From positions 1 to 64,000 of the forward strand of contig CACWPM010000016.1 of NCBI GenBank assembly GCA_902762795.1: a stretch of DNA of 64,000 bases, in the 5' to 3' direction. This DNA comes from Fibrobacter succinogenes (lineage in GTDB: Bacteria; Fibrobacterota; Fibrobacteria; Fibrobacterales; Fibrobacteraceae). The notes under the pieces are model-generated. The model did not search any database. It was not told the DNA's origin and saw only the letters and a list, made by a program, of their open reading frames with translations. Position 1 is the first letter of the stretch. Each line of letters starts with the position of its first letter. The position numbers and the translations under genes are program-made. Below, one piece after another: positions 1 to 6,891 of this stretch.

Positions 1-593
1 CAGATTTTCCACCGTGTAGTGTGACGTGAGAATCAGGGAAATTCCGCGGTCGATGTAATCCGTAAGCTGCGCGATGATGGCATCGGCGTGCTTGCTCCCC
101 GCCACGATGGAATGAACGTCGTGGCCCATCATGTGGGTGTAGACAATGTTGATTTCCGGAAATTCGATATCGAATGCCTCCTGGGTCGCGACAATGCGCA
201 TGTCGATGCCCGCGAGATTCAAAGTCTCGTCTTCGATAAAGTCTGTCGTCGCGTAGATGGAACCGTCGAACGCATCGCCAAAAGCCGCCGTGAAATTCTT
301 AACTAGGGCCGCACCTCCCCCGTTATGGTTGTAATCGTCGGCATGGCGGGTGCTGTACACGGGAGCACCCTTCATGAAAGTCGCGCCCGCGCCATGGTAG
401 GCAATCACCGTGCCCACGAATTCTACCGAAAGGCCCTTGATGTAGGCTTCCAGTTCCCTAATGTTGTCGAAGAAACAGGGGGCTTCGACCATGAACATCT
501 TGCCGCCCTTTCATGCAGCTTGACCGCGCCGAAATCGTAGATTTCCATGACACCCTTACCAAGTTTTACGGTCTTGAAGTTGTTCTTTTCCAT
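1..593 (-). pseudogene. Metallo-beta-lactamase-fold-like protein, frameshifted and cut by the window edge
   Basis: The start ATG at 593 follows an AAGGAG ribosome site. The first ~29 codons read MEKNNFKTVKLGKGVMEIYD and on to KLHE, then the frame is lost near 510-525. Reading resumes in another frame with GGKMFMVEAPCFFDN and stays open to base 1, including YTHMMGHDVHSIVAG. The two halves look like one protein of the degenerate MBL-fold family seen in anaerobes. Relatives I recall have about 15-20 more residues between KLH and the VEAP region, so a small deletion that also broke the frame is likely (inference). A sequencing error is the alternative. A canonical HxHxDH metal site is not seen in the visible part. 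The C-terminus lies outside the window. Confidence 0.6.
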
Positions 594-758
594 TTTGAGT
601 CTCCTTGGGCTATGCCCTTTTTTTAATTTTTTTTGTTGTTCTTTAATTGTTACAACGCGAAATATATCCAATTATCGTTGTAATGTCAATAGAACAACTA
701 GAAATTTAAAGTAAAAATTTGGTTACAAAAAACAAGGGTTAGTTAGAGCTTTCGCTGT

Positions 759-1268
759 TTATTCCACCGAGAATGTCGCCTTCACGTTCCCTTTGCCGAG
801 AATCTGCTGGAGGCGATTCTTGTTCACGTTGTCAATACGAGCAAGGCGCGTGAAATTCCAGGAATTCTTGTCGTAGTAGATGGTGATGGAATTGCCCTGA
901 TAGAGGATGATGTCGCCCGCGTCGGTGTCGATTTGCTTGTCGTTACGCGGGAAACTGCGCGGCAGGTCAGCCACCTTCTCGAAACTGCCGTAGTCGTGCA
1001 TGTCGAGCGTCATGTCGCCCTGTGCGAGAAATTCGGCGAAGGCCTTGGCCGAGGAATTTTCTTCAAGCGTTGCCGTGAAGGTGGTGTCGTTCACACGGAT
1101 CTTGAGTTTCACGGGAGCCTCCGTTTGGGCAGATGAACTTGTTGGTACTGCGCCGGGCGTTTTACTGGCGGACGATTTCGGCGTCTGAGCTTCGGGTTGC
1201 GACGAATGGCTCGCAGCATCGCTGCAGGCGACCAGAAAGAACAACGCTATAAGTACAATGTTTCGCAT
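759..1268 (-). CDS. Lipoprotein with cyclophilin-like domain
   Basis: This 169-residue protein has a signal peptide ending in a lipobox (FFLVAC, Cys at ~15), then a Ser/Thr/Pro-rich linker to about residue 50. The C-terminal ~115 residues match the pattern of the small cyclophilin-like fold family (IRVNDTTFTATLEENSSAKAF, YGSFEKV, GDIILYQGNSITIYYD). It should be anchored in a membrane facing the periplasm. Catalytic prolyl isomerase residues are not evident, so a binding role is equally possible. The start at 1268 is chosen over a GTG at 1274 because a TATATT -10 box ends exactly six bases upstream. It stands alone, convergent with nothing and upstream of the broken MBL gene. Confidence 0.7.
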   Translation of the reverse strand: MRNIVLIALFFLVACSDAASHSSQPEAQTPKSSASKTPGAVPTSSSAQTEAPVKLKIRVNDTTFTATLEENSSAKAFAEFLAQGDMTLDMHDYGSFEKVADLPRSFPRNDKQIDTDAGDIILYQGNSITIYYDKNSWNFTRLARIDNVNKNRLQQILGKGNVKATFSVE

Positions 1269-1274
1269 ACACAC

Positions 1275-1302
1275 AATATAAATATTTGTGCGAGTAATTC
1301 AA
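1275..1302 (-). promoter_or_regulatory. Promoter of the cyclophilin-like lipoprotein gene (leaderless)
   Basis: On the minus strand TTGAAT-N16-TATATT is followed by GTGTGT and the ATG at 1268. The predicted transcription start therefore falls on or next to the start codon, and there is no Shine-Dalgarno sequence. Confidence 0.6.
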
Positions 1303-1307
1303 AATAC

Positions 1308-2498
1308 TTATTTACTATGACTCACTATGCCTTTTGCGCATAGTGAACCGATGGCGAGAACAGAAATAAGCGTCAAAACGGCACCCACAACTAGGACGAT
1401 CGAAACACTTGTGGCAATGTCCCCCATGCCGACCAGCGGAGAAACGATTCCGCCCATCAAGAAGCCCGATGCCCCGATGGCTGCGGCTGCGGTGCCCGCA
1501 TTTGCGCGTTCGGCGTTCAAAGCCAATGCGTTTGCAGGGGGCTGACTCATGCCGAACATGAACGTAAGTCCCATGAAGGCGACCTGCAGAAGCGGGAGTA
1601 AAGCGTGCGTCATGAGGGTGGCAGCAACGGCAATTGCGAAAACGAACATTCCCGTACCCGCGATTTTCAGGGCCTTGAATTCGTTGCCGACTTTACCCGA
1701 CAACGCGCAACCGATGGCCGTGAAAACGGCATTCAGCGCAAAGCATAGGCTAAAGCCGACAGGCGAAAGGCCGTAGATTTTTTGGTAGATAAAGGGCGAA
1801 GACGCGATATACCCGAACAAGATAATCATTGGGAATGTGCATACCAAGAAATACGATACATAAGCGCGGTTCTTGAACACTTTTGCATACAAGCTAAAGC
1901 TTGCAAAAACGGATTTTTTGCTGCGGCGTTTTGCCGGGAGCGATTCCTGGAATTTCCCTGACATAAAGAGCAGCAATGCACCATACAGAAGCAACACCGC
2001 GAATGTCCCCTTCCAGCTCATGAAATTCAGCAAGAATCCGCCTAGCACCGGGGCTATAATCGGAGCGACTCCGTTCACAGCGCTCACCATGGCAAGGAAC
2101 TTGGTGAGGACGGAACCACGGTAAGAATCCGCTGAAATGGAACGTGCTATCACGATGCCGCCGGACGCCGCCATGCCCTGCAACAAACGAAACACGTTGA
2201 AAGTTACGATGTTCGGCGCGACAATGCAGGCAACAGTCCCGCAAACAAAAAGCAACAGACAAACTAGCAACAACTTTTTGCGGCCGTACTTGTCGCTCAG
2301 CGGGCCTACAAAGAGTTGCCCCACCGAAAGTCCGAGCATGCTCATGGTGAGGCTCAGCTGAGCCATCGAGGGGCTTGCCACAAAGTAATCGGCAAGGCTC
2401 GGGAGGGCCGGCAAGTAAAGGTCCGTCACGAAGGGGCCAAATGCCGAAAGCAGCCCAAGCAACAGCATAAGGAAAGTGAATTTCTGTTTTCCGCTCAT
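1308..2498 (-). CDS. Bcr/CflA-type multidrug efflux MFS transporter
   Basis: A 396-residue inner-membrane protein with about 12 hydrophobic helices. The drug:H+ antiporter-1 signature is clear: FVTDLYLPALPSLADYF near the N-terminus, then VGPLSDKYGRKKLL between helices 2 and 3. Both are typical of the Bcr/CflA subfamily, which exports bicyclomycin, sulfonamides, chloramphenicol or small metabolites; the substrate cannot be read from sequence. The start at 2498 is preferred over an in-frame ATG at 2522 because AGAGGA sits five bases upstream. A terminator-like hairpin lies in the leader (2534-2573), which suggests expression is controlled by attenuation. Confidence 0.9.
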   Translation of the reverse strand: MSGKQKFTFLMLLLGLLSAFGPFVTDLYLPALPSLADYFVASPSMAQLSLTMSMLGLSVGQLFVGPLSDKYGRKKLLLVCLLLFVCGTVACIVAPNIVTFNVFRLLQGMAASGGIVIARSISADSYRGSVLTKFLAMVSAVNGVAPIIAPVLGGFLLNFMSWKGTFAVLLLYGALLLFMSGKFQESLPAKRRSKKSVFASFSLYAKVFKNRAYVSYFLVCTFPMIILFGYIASSPFIYQKIYGLSPVGFSLCFALNAVFTAIGCALSGKVGNEFKALKIAGTGMFVFAIAVAATLMTHALLPLLQVAFMGLTFMFGMSQPPANALALNAERANAGTAAAAIGASGFLMGGIVSPLVGMGDIATSVSIVLVVGAVLTLISVLAIGSLCAKGIVSHSK

Positions 2499-2533
2499 AA
2501 ATTCCTCTTGGCGAAACCGCACGGAATCGCCAT

Positions 2534-2573
2534 AAAAAAAGCCCGCAAAGCCTTACAACTGGACTTATGCGGG
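2534..2573 (-). promoter_or_regulatory. Terminator-like hairpin in the MFS leader (possible attenuator)
   Basis: On the minus strand CCCGCA pairs with TGCGGG. The stem continues inward as AAGTC with GGCTT after one bulged base, and seven T residues follow. No minus-strand gene ends upstream, because the neighbour at 2764 runs the other way. The hairpin therefore lies between promoter and MFS start codon, about 36 bases before the ATG. Confidence 0.5.
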
Positions 2574-2632
2574 ACCGCTACACGTTGATTTCGCAAGCGA
2601 ATTTAGGAAAAAATTTTTCCGTTGGCAAGTTC

Positions 2633-2661
2633 TTGACAAAGGCAAAAATTATTTTTATTTA
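2633..2661 (+). promoter_or_regulatory. Probable promoter of the DUF2798 gene
   Basis: TTGACA (2633-2638), a 17-base spacer and TATTTA (2656-2661). A second perfect -10 hexamer TATAAT lies at 2683-2688 but has no good -35 at the right distance. Confidence 0.45.
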
Positions 2662-2763
2662 TGGGCACGAAATTTCATTGCGTATAATGGTTCAGCGTGA
2701 AACTCAGACATCAGGGTTTTGCGCCTTTTTTATTGCGCAGGGCCCGCAACAAAAGAGGTTAAA

Positions 2764-3267
2764 ATGGACTTTTACATGAAACTCCCGCGCGGCAAACGCG
2801 AATTCACCCTTTTTCTCGTGACGCTTTCGATTATCTCGATGAACATCATCGCGCCGCTCATCACCTGTTTCGAGATGGGCTTTAGCATGGAAAGCTGGGC
2901 GCACGTATTCCCGATTATGCCGATACTCTGGCCGTGCGTCATCGCGACGGTACTTGTCACGTACAAGCCTGCGGCGTTCCTGACTTCAAGGCTTACGCAG
3001 AAAGGCGACAGCTTCCACGCGGTGATTACACTCAACATCATGTGCACGGTTTTCCTGATGTCCATCATCTTGACGATTGTAGGTACCTGGGTCGGAAACC
3101 GCGAAATTACAATGGAGCCGCTGGTGAATTTCTTTTACAAGTGGCCTCGCAACTTTGCCATTTCGCTCGCAGTAGAAATCTTGATCGCGCAGCCGATTGC
3201 ACGCCGCGTGATGCTAGGCTTGCACAAGTACCGCGACGCCCGCCGGGAAGTCGCTGTTTCTAACTGA
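2764..3267 (+). CDS. DUF2798 family membrane protein
   Basis: A 167-residue protein with about four hydrophobic segments, grouped as two helical pairs: LFLVTLSIISMNIIAPLI, then the FPIMPILWPCVIATVLV region, then MCTVFLMSIILTIVG and the FAISLAVEILIAQPIAR region. This repeat of a two-helix unit ending in QPIAR matches DUF2798 small membrane proteins, whose function is unknown. The start at 2764 follows AGAGG at a normal distance; an in-frame upstream ATG at 2719 has no such site. It is monocistronic and ends just before a repeated palindrome that can terminate it. Confidence 0.75.
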   Translation: MDFYMKLPRGKREFTLFLVTLSIISMNIIAPLITCFEMGFSMESWAHVFPIMPILWPCVIATVLVTYKPAAFLTSRLTQKGDSFHAVITLNIMCTVFLMSIILTIVGTWVGNREITMEPLVNFFYKWPRNFAISLAVEILIAQPIARRVMLGLHKYRDARREVAVSN

Positions 3268-3282
3268 GTCGTAAATAATCTC

Positions 3283-3320
3283 AAAAAGCAACCAAGGTCA
3301 CATTTGTGACCTTGGACAGC
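3283..3320. repeat. Palindromic repeat, copy 1 (likely bidirectional terminator)
   Basis: A 10-bp perfect stem, CCAAGGTCAC / GTGACCTTGG, with a four-base loop (3292-3315), flanked by AAAAAGCAA and ACAGC. The same 38 bases occur unchanged at 17845-17882. Both copies lie between the 3' ends of convergent genes. Confidence 0.85.
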
Positions 3321-3324
3321 TGTG

Positions 3325-4281
3325 TTACGGAGCAAACAGGTCCAGCGCGACATCCTGGACTTGCCGCTTAAGGTAGCTCTCTTGATTACCTGCAACCACC
3401 TCGTCCCCCTCTTTCAAGTCACCAAGCAACAAGGGGGAATCTGGATCATGCAACTTGAAATTTTCCCTAGCCTTTTGAGGATTTTTATTCGCATAGCAAT
3501 ATTTGCAACCATTGATGCATGTATCGTAATCGCCTATGGAACGGGCCTCCATGCAGCCGCAACCATTGCGGATACCCCTGTGTTTCAGGTCGCGGAACTC
3601 TACACCGTTTGCATCGCCTAGGATTTTCAGAGTCATGCAGCCAGATTTATGGATGCCGAAGCGAGAATAATCCTCCCTCGTACCACAGGTTTGCACCCAA
3701 AGCCCGTGTCGCTGCGAAATACTGCCGATGAACTCGGCAATTTCATGCATTTCATCCTGAGTAAAAGGGATGAGTTCTGGCATATTATAGCGGAGTTTAT
3801 TATAAATTTCGACAAAGCTGAAGGTGCAACGGTCAACGTGCCCGCTGACTTTACCGGCCATGTATTCGAAGGTTTTCCGGTGGGTTTCGACAGTGTAGTT
3901 CGGTGTCAGCAGCACGGGATCGTAGCGCCAGCAAATCCGCTCCTTGCCGACAATGCGTTCCAGTTCGTACAAGGTTTCAATGCTTTCGTCAATGGACGGG
4001 ACTCCCGGTTCGATATTCTTGCCGTAAGCGGTAATCGTATAATGGAAGTATGTCCTGAAGCGTGACGTAATCTTGTGCAGGTACGGCAAGATGGGGCGAT
4101 AGTTTTTTGAACAGAAGACGACAACATCTACCTTGTCGGGAGTAAGCTCGTAGCGGGTGACTTTATTCGGAAACAGCGGGTTACGCGAAAGCACATAGCC
4201 CTCTTCAAAACGCTTCAAGAGCCAAGGTGTAAAATACTGCACCGTATCCGTTCGAGCACCCGTATTCAAAATCACGACCAT
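3325..4281 (-). CDS. DUF1848 family Fe-S protein
   Basis: About 318 residues. The N-terminus (VVILNTGARTDTVQYFTPWL, then GYVLSRNPLFPNKVTRYEL) and the central YDPVLLTPNYTVETH region are typical of DUF1848. The C-terminal third carries a cysteine cluster (NGCGCMEARSIGDYDTCINGCKYCYA), including a GCxYCYA motif reminiscent of a radical-SAM iron-sulfur site. The family is uncharacterised; an Fe-S enzyme role is inference. The first start lies at 4290 (TTG); 4281 fits the family N-terminus better. It is divergent from marR, with only 73 bases between starts, so their promoters overlap. Confidence 0.8.
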   Translation of the reverse strand: MVVILNTGARTDTVQYFTPWLLKRFEEGYVLSRNPLFPNKVTRYELTPDKVDVVVFCSKNYRPILPYLHKITSRFRTYFHYTITAYGKNIEPGVPSIDESIETLYELERIVGKERICWRYDPVLLTPNYTVETHRKTFEYMAGKVSGHVDRCTFSFVEIYNKLRYNMPELIPFTQDEMHEIAEFIGSISQRHGLWVQTCGTREDYSRFGIHKSGCMTLKILGDANGVEFRDLKHRGIRNGCGCMEARSIGDYDTCINGCKYCYANKNPQKARENFKLHDPDSPLLLGDLKEGDEVVAGNQESYLKRQVQDVALDLFAP

Positions 4282-4318
4282 AAAATACAAAAGAATTCGA
4301 TTATTTTCAATTATTTTC

Positions 4319-4348
4319 TTGACAAATATTATGTTAACGAAGTATGTT
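4319..4348 (+). promoter_or_regulatory. marR operon promoter (leaderless start)
   Basis: TTGACA-N18-TATGTT. The -10 box ends six bases before the marR ATG, leaving no room for a leader. It precedes the marR-peptide-panB-radical SAM operon. Confidence 0.6.
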
Positions 4349-4354
4349 TAGGAC

Positions 4355-4798
4355 ATGAAGTACTACAATTGCGGTTTTTTGTTCCAGCAAATCAAGCAGC
4401 TCCAGAGCCGCATTCTGGACCGCAAGCTGTCCGAAATGAACGTGGACGCCTTTAACGGTGCCCAGGGGCGCATCCTCTATGTCCTGTGGAAAAAGGACGG
4501 CATCCCCATCAGCGAAATCGCACGCAAAACGGGGCTGTCCATGGCGACCCTCACAGGAATGCTCGACCGCATGGAATCCGCAGATTTGCTGCACCGCTAT
4601 TCGGACCCCAAGGACCGTCGCAAGCAGGTCATCAAGCTTACCGAAAAAACTTACGGCCTCCAGAAGGACTACGACAAGGTCTGCGCGGGGATGGACGAAA
4701 TTTTGTACAAGGGACTTGACAAATCCGAAATCGAGACCTTGCAAGGATTACTAGAAAGAATTCTTAACAACCTGGAATCCGCAAGCGACGGAAACTAG
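4355..4798 (+). CDS. MarR family transcriptional regulator
   Basis: A 147-residue winged-helix regulator. The recognition region (ISEIARKTGLSMATLTGMLDRMESADLLHR, written here over residues ~50-80) and the wing SDPKDRRKQVIKLTEK are textbook MarR. Dimerisation helices flank it. It is the first gene of a tight plus-strand operon with a Cys-rich peptide, panB and a radical SAM enzyme, 42 bases before the peptide start. MarR proteins usually repress their own operon and respond to small ligands, so it is the likely regulator of the peptide system. The ligand is unknown. Confidence 0.9.
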   Translation: MKYYNCGFLFQQIKQLQSRILDRKLSEMNVDAFNGAQGRILYVLWKKDGIPISEIARKTGLSMATLTGMLDRMESADLLHRYSDPKDRRKQVIKLTEKTYGLQKDYDKVCAGMDEILYKGLDKSEIETLQGLLERILNNLESASDGN

Positions 4799-4840
4799 GA
4801 CCAACTAAACCGAGTGTACGCCCAAAACCAAGGAGTCAAC

Positions 4841-4987
4841 ATGCTCTCTAACATTGCCGAATGGTCCACTAACACCCTTTCTGCCGCCGGTTCTTCTTGC
4901 GGCAGCGCCTGCGGAGCAGCAAAGCCCGCCGAGCCCGAAAAGAAGCCTGCCGCCTGCGGTAGCGCTTGCGGAGCCTCAAAGAAGTAG
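4841..4987 (+). CDS. Small Cys-rich ACG-repeat peptide, probable RiPP precursor
   Basis: A 48-residue open frame with a strong ribosome site (AAGGAG, six bases before ATG). The first ~17 residues ([17 protein letters not shown]) look like a leader. Two near-identical core blocks follow, SSCGSACGA and AACGSACGA, separated by [10 protein letters not shown], and the peptide ends ASKK. All four cysteines lie in CGSACGA units. Peptides with ACG-type repeats next to a radical SAM/SPASM enzyme form a bioinformatically named ACGX system (recalled, not searched). The maturase candidate is the third gene of the operon. The product and its role are unknown. Base composition matches the neighbours, and the stop lies seven bases before the panB start, so the frame is embedded in a translated operon. 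Confidence 0.8.
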   Translation: MLSNIAEWSTNTLSAAGSSCGSACGAAKPAEPEKKPAACGSACGASKK

Positions 4988-4994
4988 TCGCGGA

Positions 4995-5816
4995 ATGGCA
5001 GGTTACATAACCACCGACGAGCGCAAGGTGACGACCCGTCGGTTTTTCGAAATGAAGCAAAGCGGTGAGAAAATTTCGATGCTCACCTCGTACGATTACA
5101 CGACGGCAGACATTGTCGATGCCGCCGGAATAGACTCCATCTTGATTGGGGATTCCGCATCGAACGTGATGGTCGGCAACAAGACGACGCTCCCCATGAC
5201 AGTGGACCAGATGATTTACCACGCCCGTTCCGTGGTGAATGCGGTAAAGCGGGCCCTTGTGGTGTGCGACATGCCTTTTGGCAGTTACCAGACCGGTGCC
5301 CGCGATGCCGTGGCGAACGCCGTGCGCATTATGAAGGAAAGCGGTTGCGACGCGCTGAAGATTGAAGGCGGCGTGGAAATCCTGGAGTCGGTAAAACGCA
5401 TTATTGACGCGGGGATTCCCGTGATGGCGCACCTGGGGCTTACGCCGCAGAGCATCCACAAGTTCGGTTCGTACGCGGTACGCGCGAAGGATGATGCCGA
5501 AGCGGAAAAGCTCATGAGCGACGCTCTCGAGATGGACAAGGCGGGCTGTTTCGGAATCACGCTGGAGAAAATTCCCGCAAAACTCGCAAGCGAAGTGACG
5601 CGGAACGTGAAGTGCGCGACTATCGGGATTGGTGCGGGCAACGGTTGCGACGGTCAGGTTCTCGTCTACGCCGACATGATGGGACTTTCCAGGCAGAAAC
5701 TCCCGAAGTTCGTCCGCCATTACGCCGACCTGGGCACCATCATGGCCGATGCCGTGAGCCGTTACGTTGCCGACGTAAAGTCCGGAAACTTCCCGAACGA
5801 GCAGGAATCGTACTAG
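4995..5816 (+). CDS. panB: 3-methyl-2-oxobutanoate hydroxymethyltransferase
   Basis: A 273-residue protein. PanB transfers a hydroxymethyl group from 5,10-methylene-THF to 2-oxoisovalerate, giving ketopantoate, the first committed step to pantothenate and CoA. Key residues of the E. coli enzyme are present: metal ligands in [15 protein letters not shown] and LKIEGG, and the catalytic Glu in [17 protein letters not shown] and SIHKFGSY are further family blocks. The start at 4995 lies seven bases after the peptide gene. Its place between a RiPP precursor and its probable maturase is unusual, and panC and panD are not nearby. Co-transcription may be accidental or may tie peptide production to CoA metabolism (inference). 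Confidence 0.95.
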   Translation: MAGYITTDERKVTTRRFFEMKQSGEKISMLTSYDYTTADIVDAAGIDSILIGDSASNVMVGNKTTLPMTVDQMIYHARSVVNAVKRALVVCDMPFGSYQTGARDAVANAVRIMKESGCDALKIEGGVEILESVKRIIDAGIPVMAHLGLTPQSIHKFGSYAVRAKDDAEAEKLMSDALEMDKAGCFGITLEKIPAKLASEVTRNVKCATIGIGAGNGCDGQVLVYADMMGLSRQKLPKFVRHYADLGTIMADAVSRYVADVKSGNFPNEQESY

Positions 5817-5820
5817 CTCG

Positions 5821-6870
5821 ATGGCCCAGTATTTCGCATTCCAGTGGCACATCACCGATGATTGCAACCAGCGTTGCAAGCACTGCTACATCTTTGCCGA
5901 AGGGCTCCCTGACCTTGTAACCATGGACTGGGAAAAAATGATGTTCGTGCTGGAACAGTGCGAAAATTTTTGCAGGCGTTTCGGTCGCCTCCCGTACTTT
6001 TACATTACCGGCGGCGACCCGATTCTGCACCCGCGGTTCTGGGATTTGCTTTCGTTGATGAAGTCTCGCGACATTCCGTTTACGCTGATGGGAAACCCAT
6101 TCCACCTAAACGACGATGTGTGCAAAAAAATGCGCGACCTGGGATGCGACAAGTACCAGATGAGCATCGATGGCCTCGAGAATACGCACGACTGGTTCCG
6201 TAAACCGGGCAGTTTCAAAACGACGCTTGAAAAGGTGAATTGCATCAAGGGTGCTGGAATCACGAGCGTCATCATGACGACGGTGAGCGGCACGAACATC
6301 GATGAAATCCCGGGAATCGTCGATGCCGTGGTCGCCGCAGGAGTCGATGTTTACGCATTTGCGCGGTATGTCTCTACAAGTTCAGGAAAAGGCAACGAAA
6401 AAAGCGACTGGTATATCGCACCGGATCGCTACCGAGATTTTTTGGCTGAAATGGATTCGATTTACAGGCGTTACGAAGCGGAAAGTTCCTGCGTCACTTA
6501 CTTTAACCGCAAGGACCACCTGTGGACTTTATTCGAATATGAACAGGGTCGTTTCCAGATTCCGTCCGACGCAAGGCCCGGCATGATTTACGGCGGTTGC
6601 AACTGCGGAAACTGCCACATCACCATCTTGCCGACGGGCGACGTTTACGCCTGCCGCAGGGTACAGAACAGCCGCGTGTCGAATATTTTCGAAGAGGACC
6701 TTTCGGATGTGTGGCTCACGAAAATGGAACGGTACAGGGAATACGATAAATTCAAGAAATGTTCCCGCTGCAAGCTTTTGGCCTATTGCAGGGGCTGTCC
6801 CGCCGTGGCCGCAGGTTCAAGCGGCGGAAACTTTTACGCTGCGGATCCGCAGTGCTGGATTGAACCCTAG
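5821..6870 (+). CDS. Radical SAM/SPASM peptide-modifying enzyme (ACGX-type system)
   Basis: A 349-residue enzyme. The radical SAM [4Fe-4S] motif CNQRCKHC lies at residues 15-22, followed by the SAM-binding GGDP motif near 62. A C-terminal SPASM-like region (~258-345) holds extra cysteines: GGCNCGNCHITILPTGDVYAC, then KCSRCKLLAYCRGCP. That layout is typical of RiPP maturases that act on Cys or other side chains and bind auxiliary clusters. It starts four bases after panB, so it is in the same operon as the 48-residue ACG-repeat peptide, its likely substrate. The type of bond formed (thioether or other) cannot be told from sequence. It converges with the GH43 gene, 21 bases away. Confidence 0.85.
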   Translation: MAQYFAFQWHITDDCNQRCKHCYIFAEGLPDLVTMDWEKMMFVLEQCENFCRRFGRLPYFYITGGDPILHPRFWDLLSLMKSRDIPFTLMGNPFHLNDDVCKKMRDLGCDKYQMSIDGLENTHDWFRKPGSFKTTLEKVNCIKGAGITSVIMTTVSGTNIDEIPGIVDAVVAAGVDVYAFARYVSTSSGKGNEKSDWYIAPDRYRDFLAEMDSIYRRYEAESSCVTYFNRKDHLWTLFEYEQGRFQIPSDARPGMIYGGCNCGNCHITILPTGDVYACRRVQNSRVSNIFEEDLSDVWLTKMERYREYDKFKKCSRCKLLAYCRGCPAVAAGSSGGNFYAADPQCWIEP

Positions 6871-6891
6871 TACAGCCTGGATATTTTGCCG

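Noticed and set aside
4869-5879. Minus-strand open frame of 336 codons
   Set aside because: Antisense to the peptide and panB genes; no protein features.
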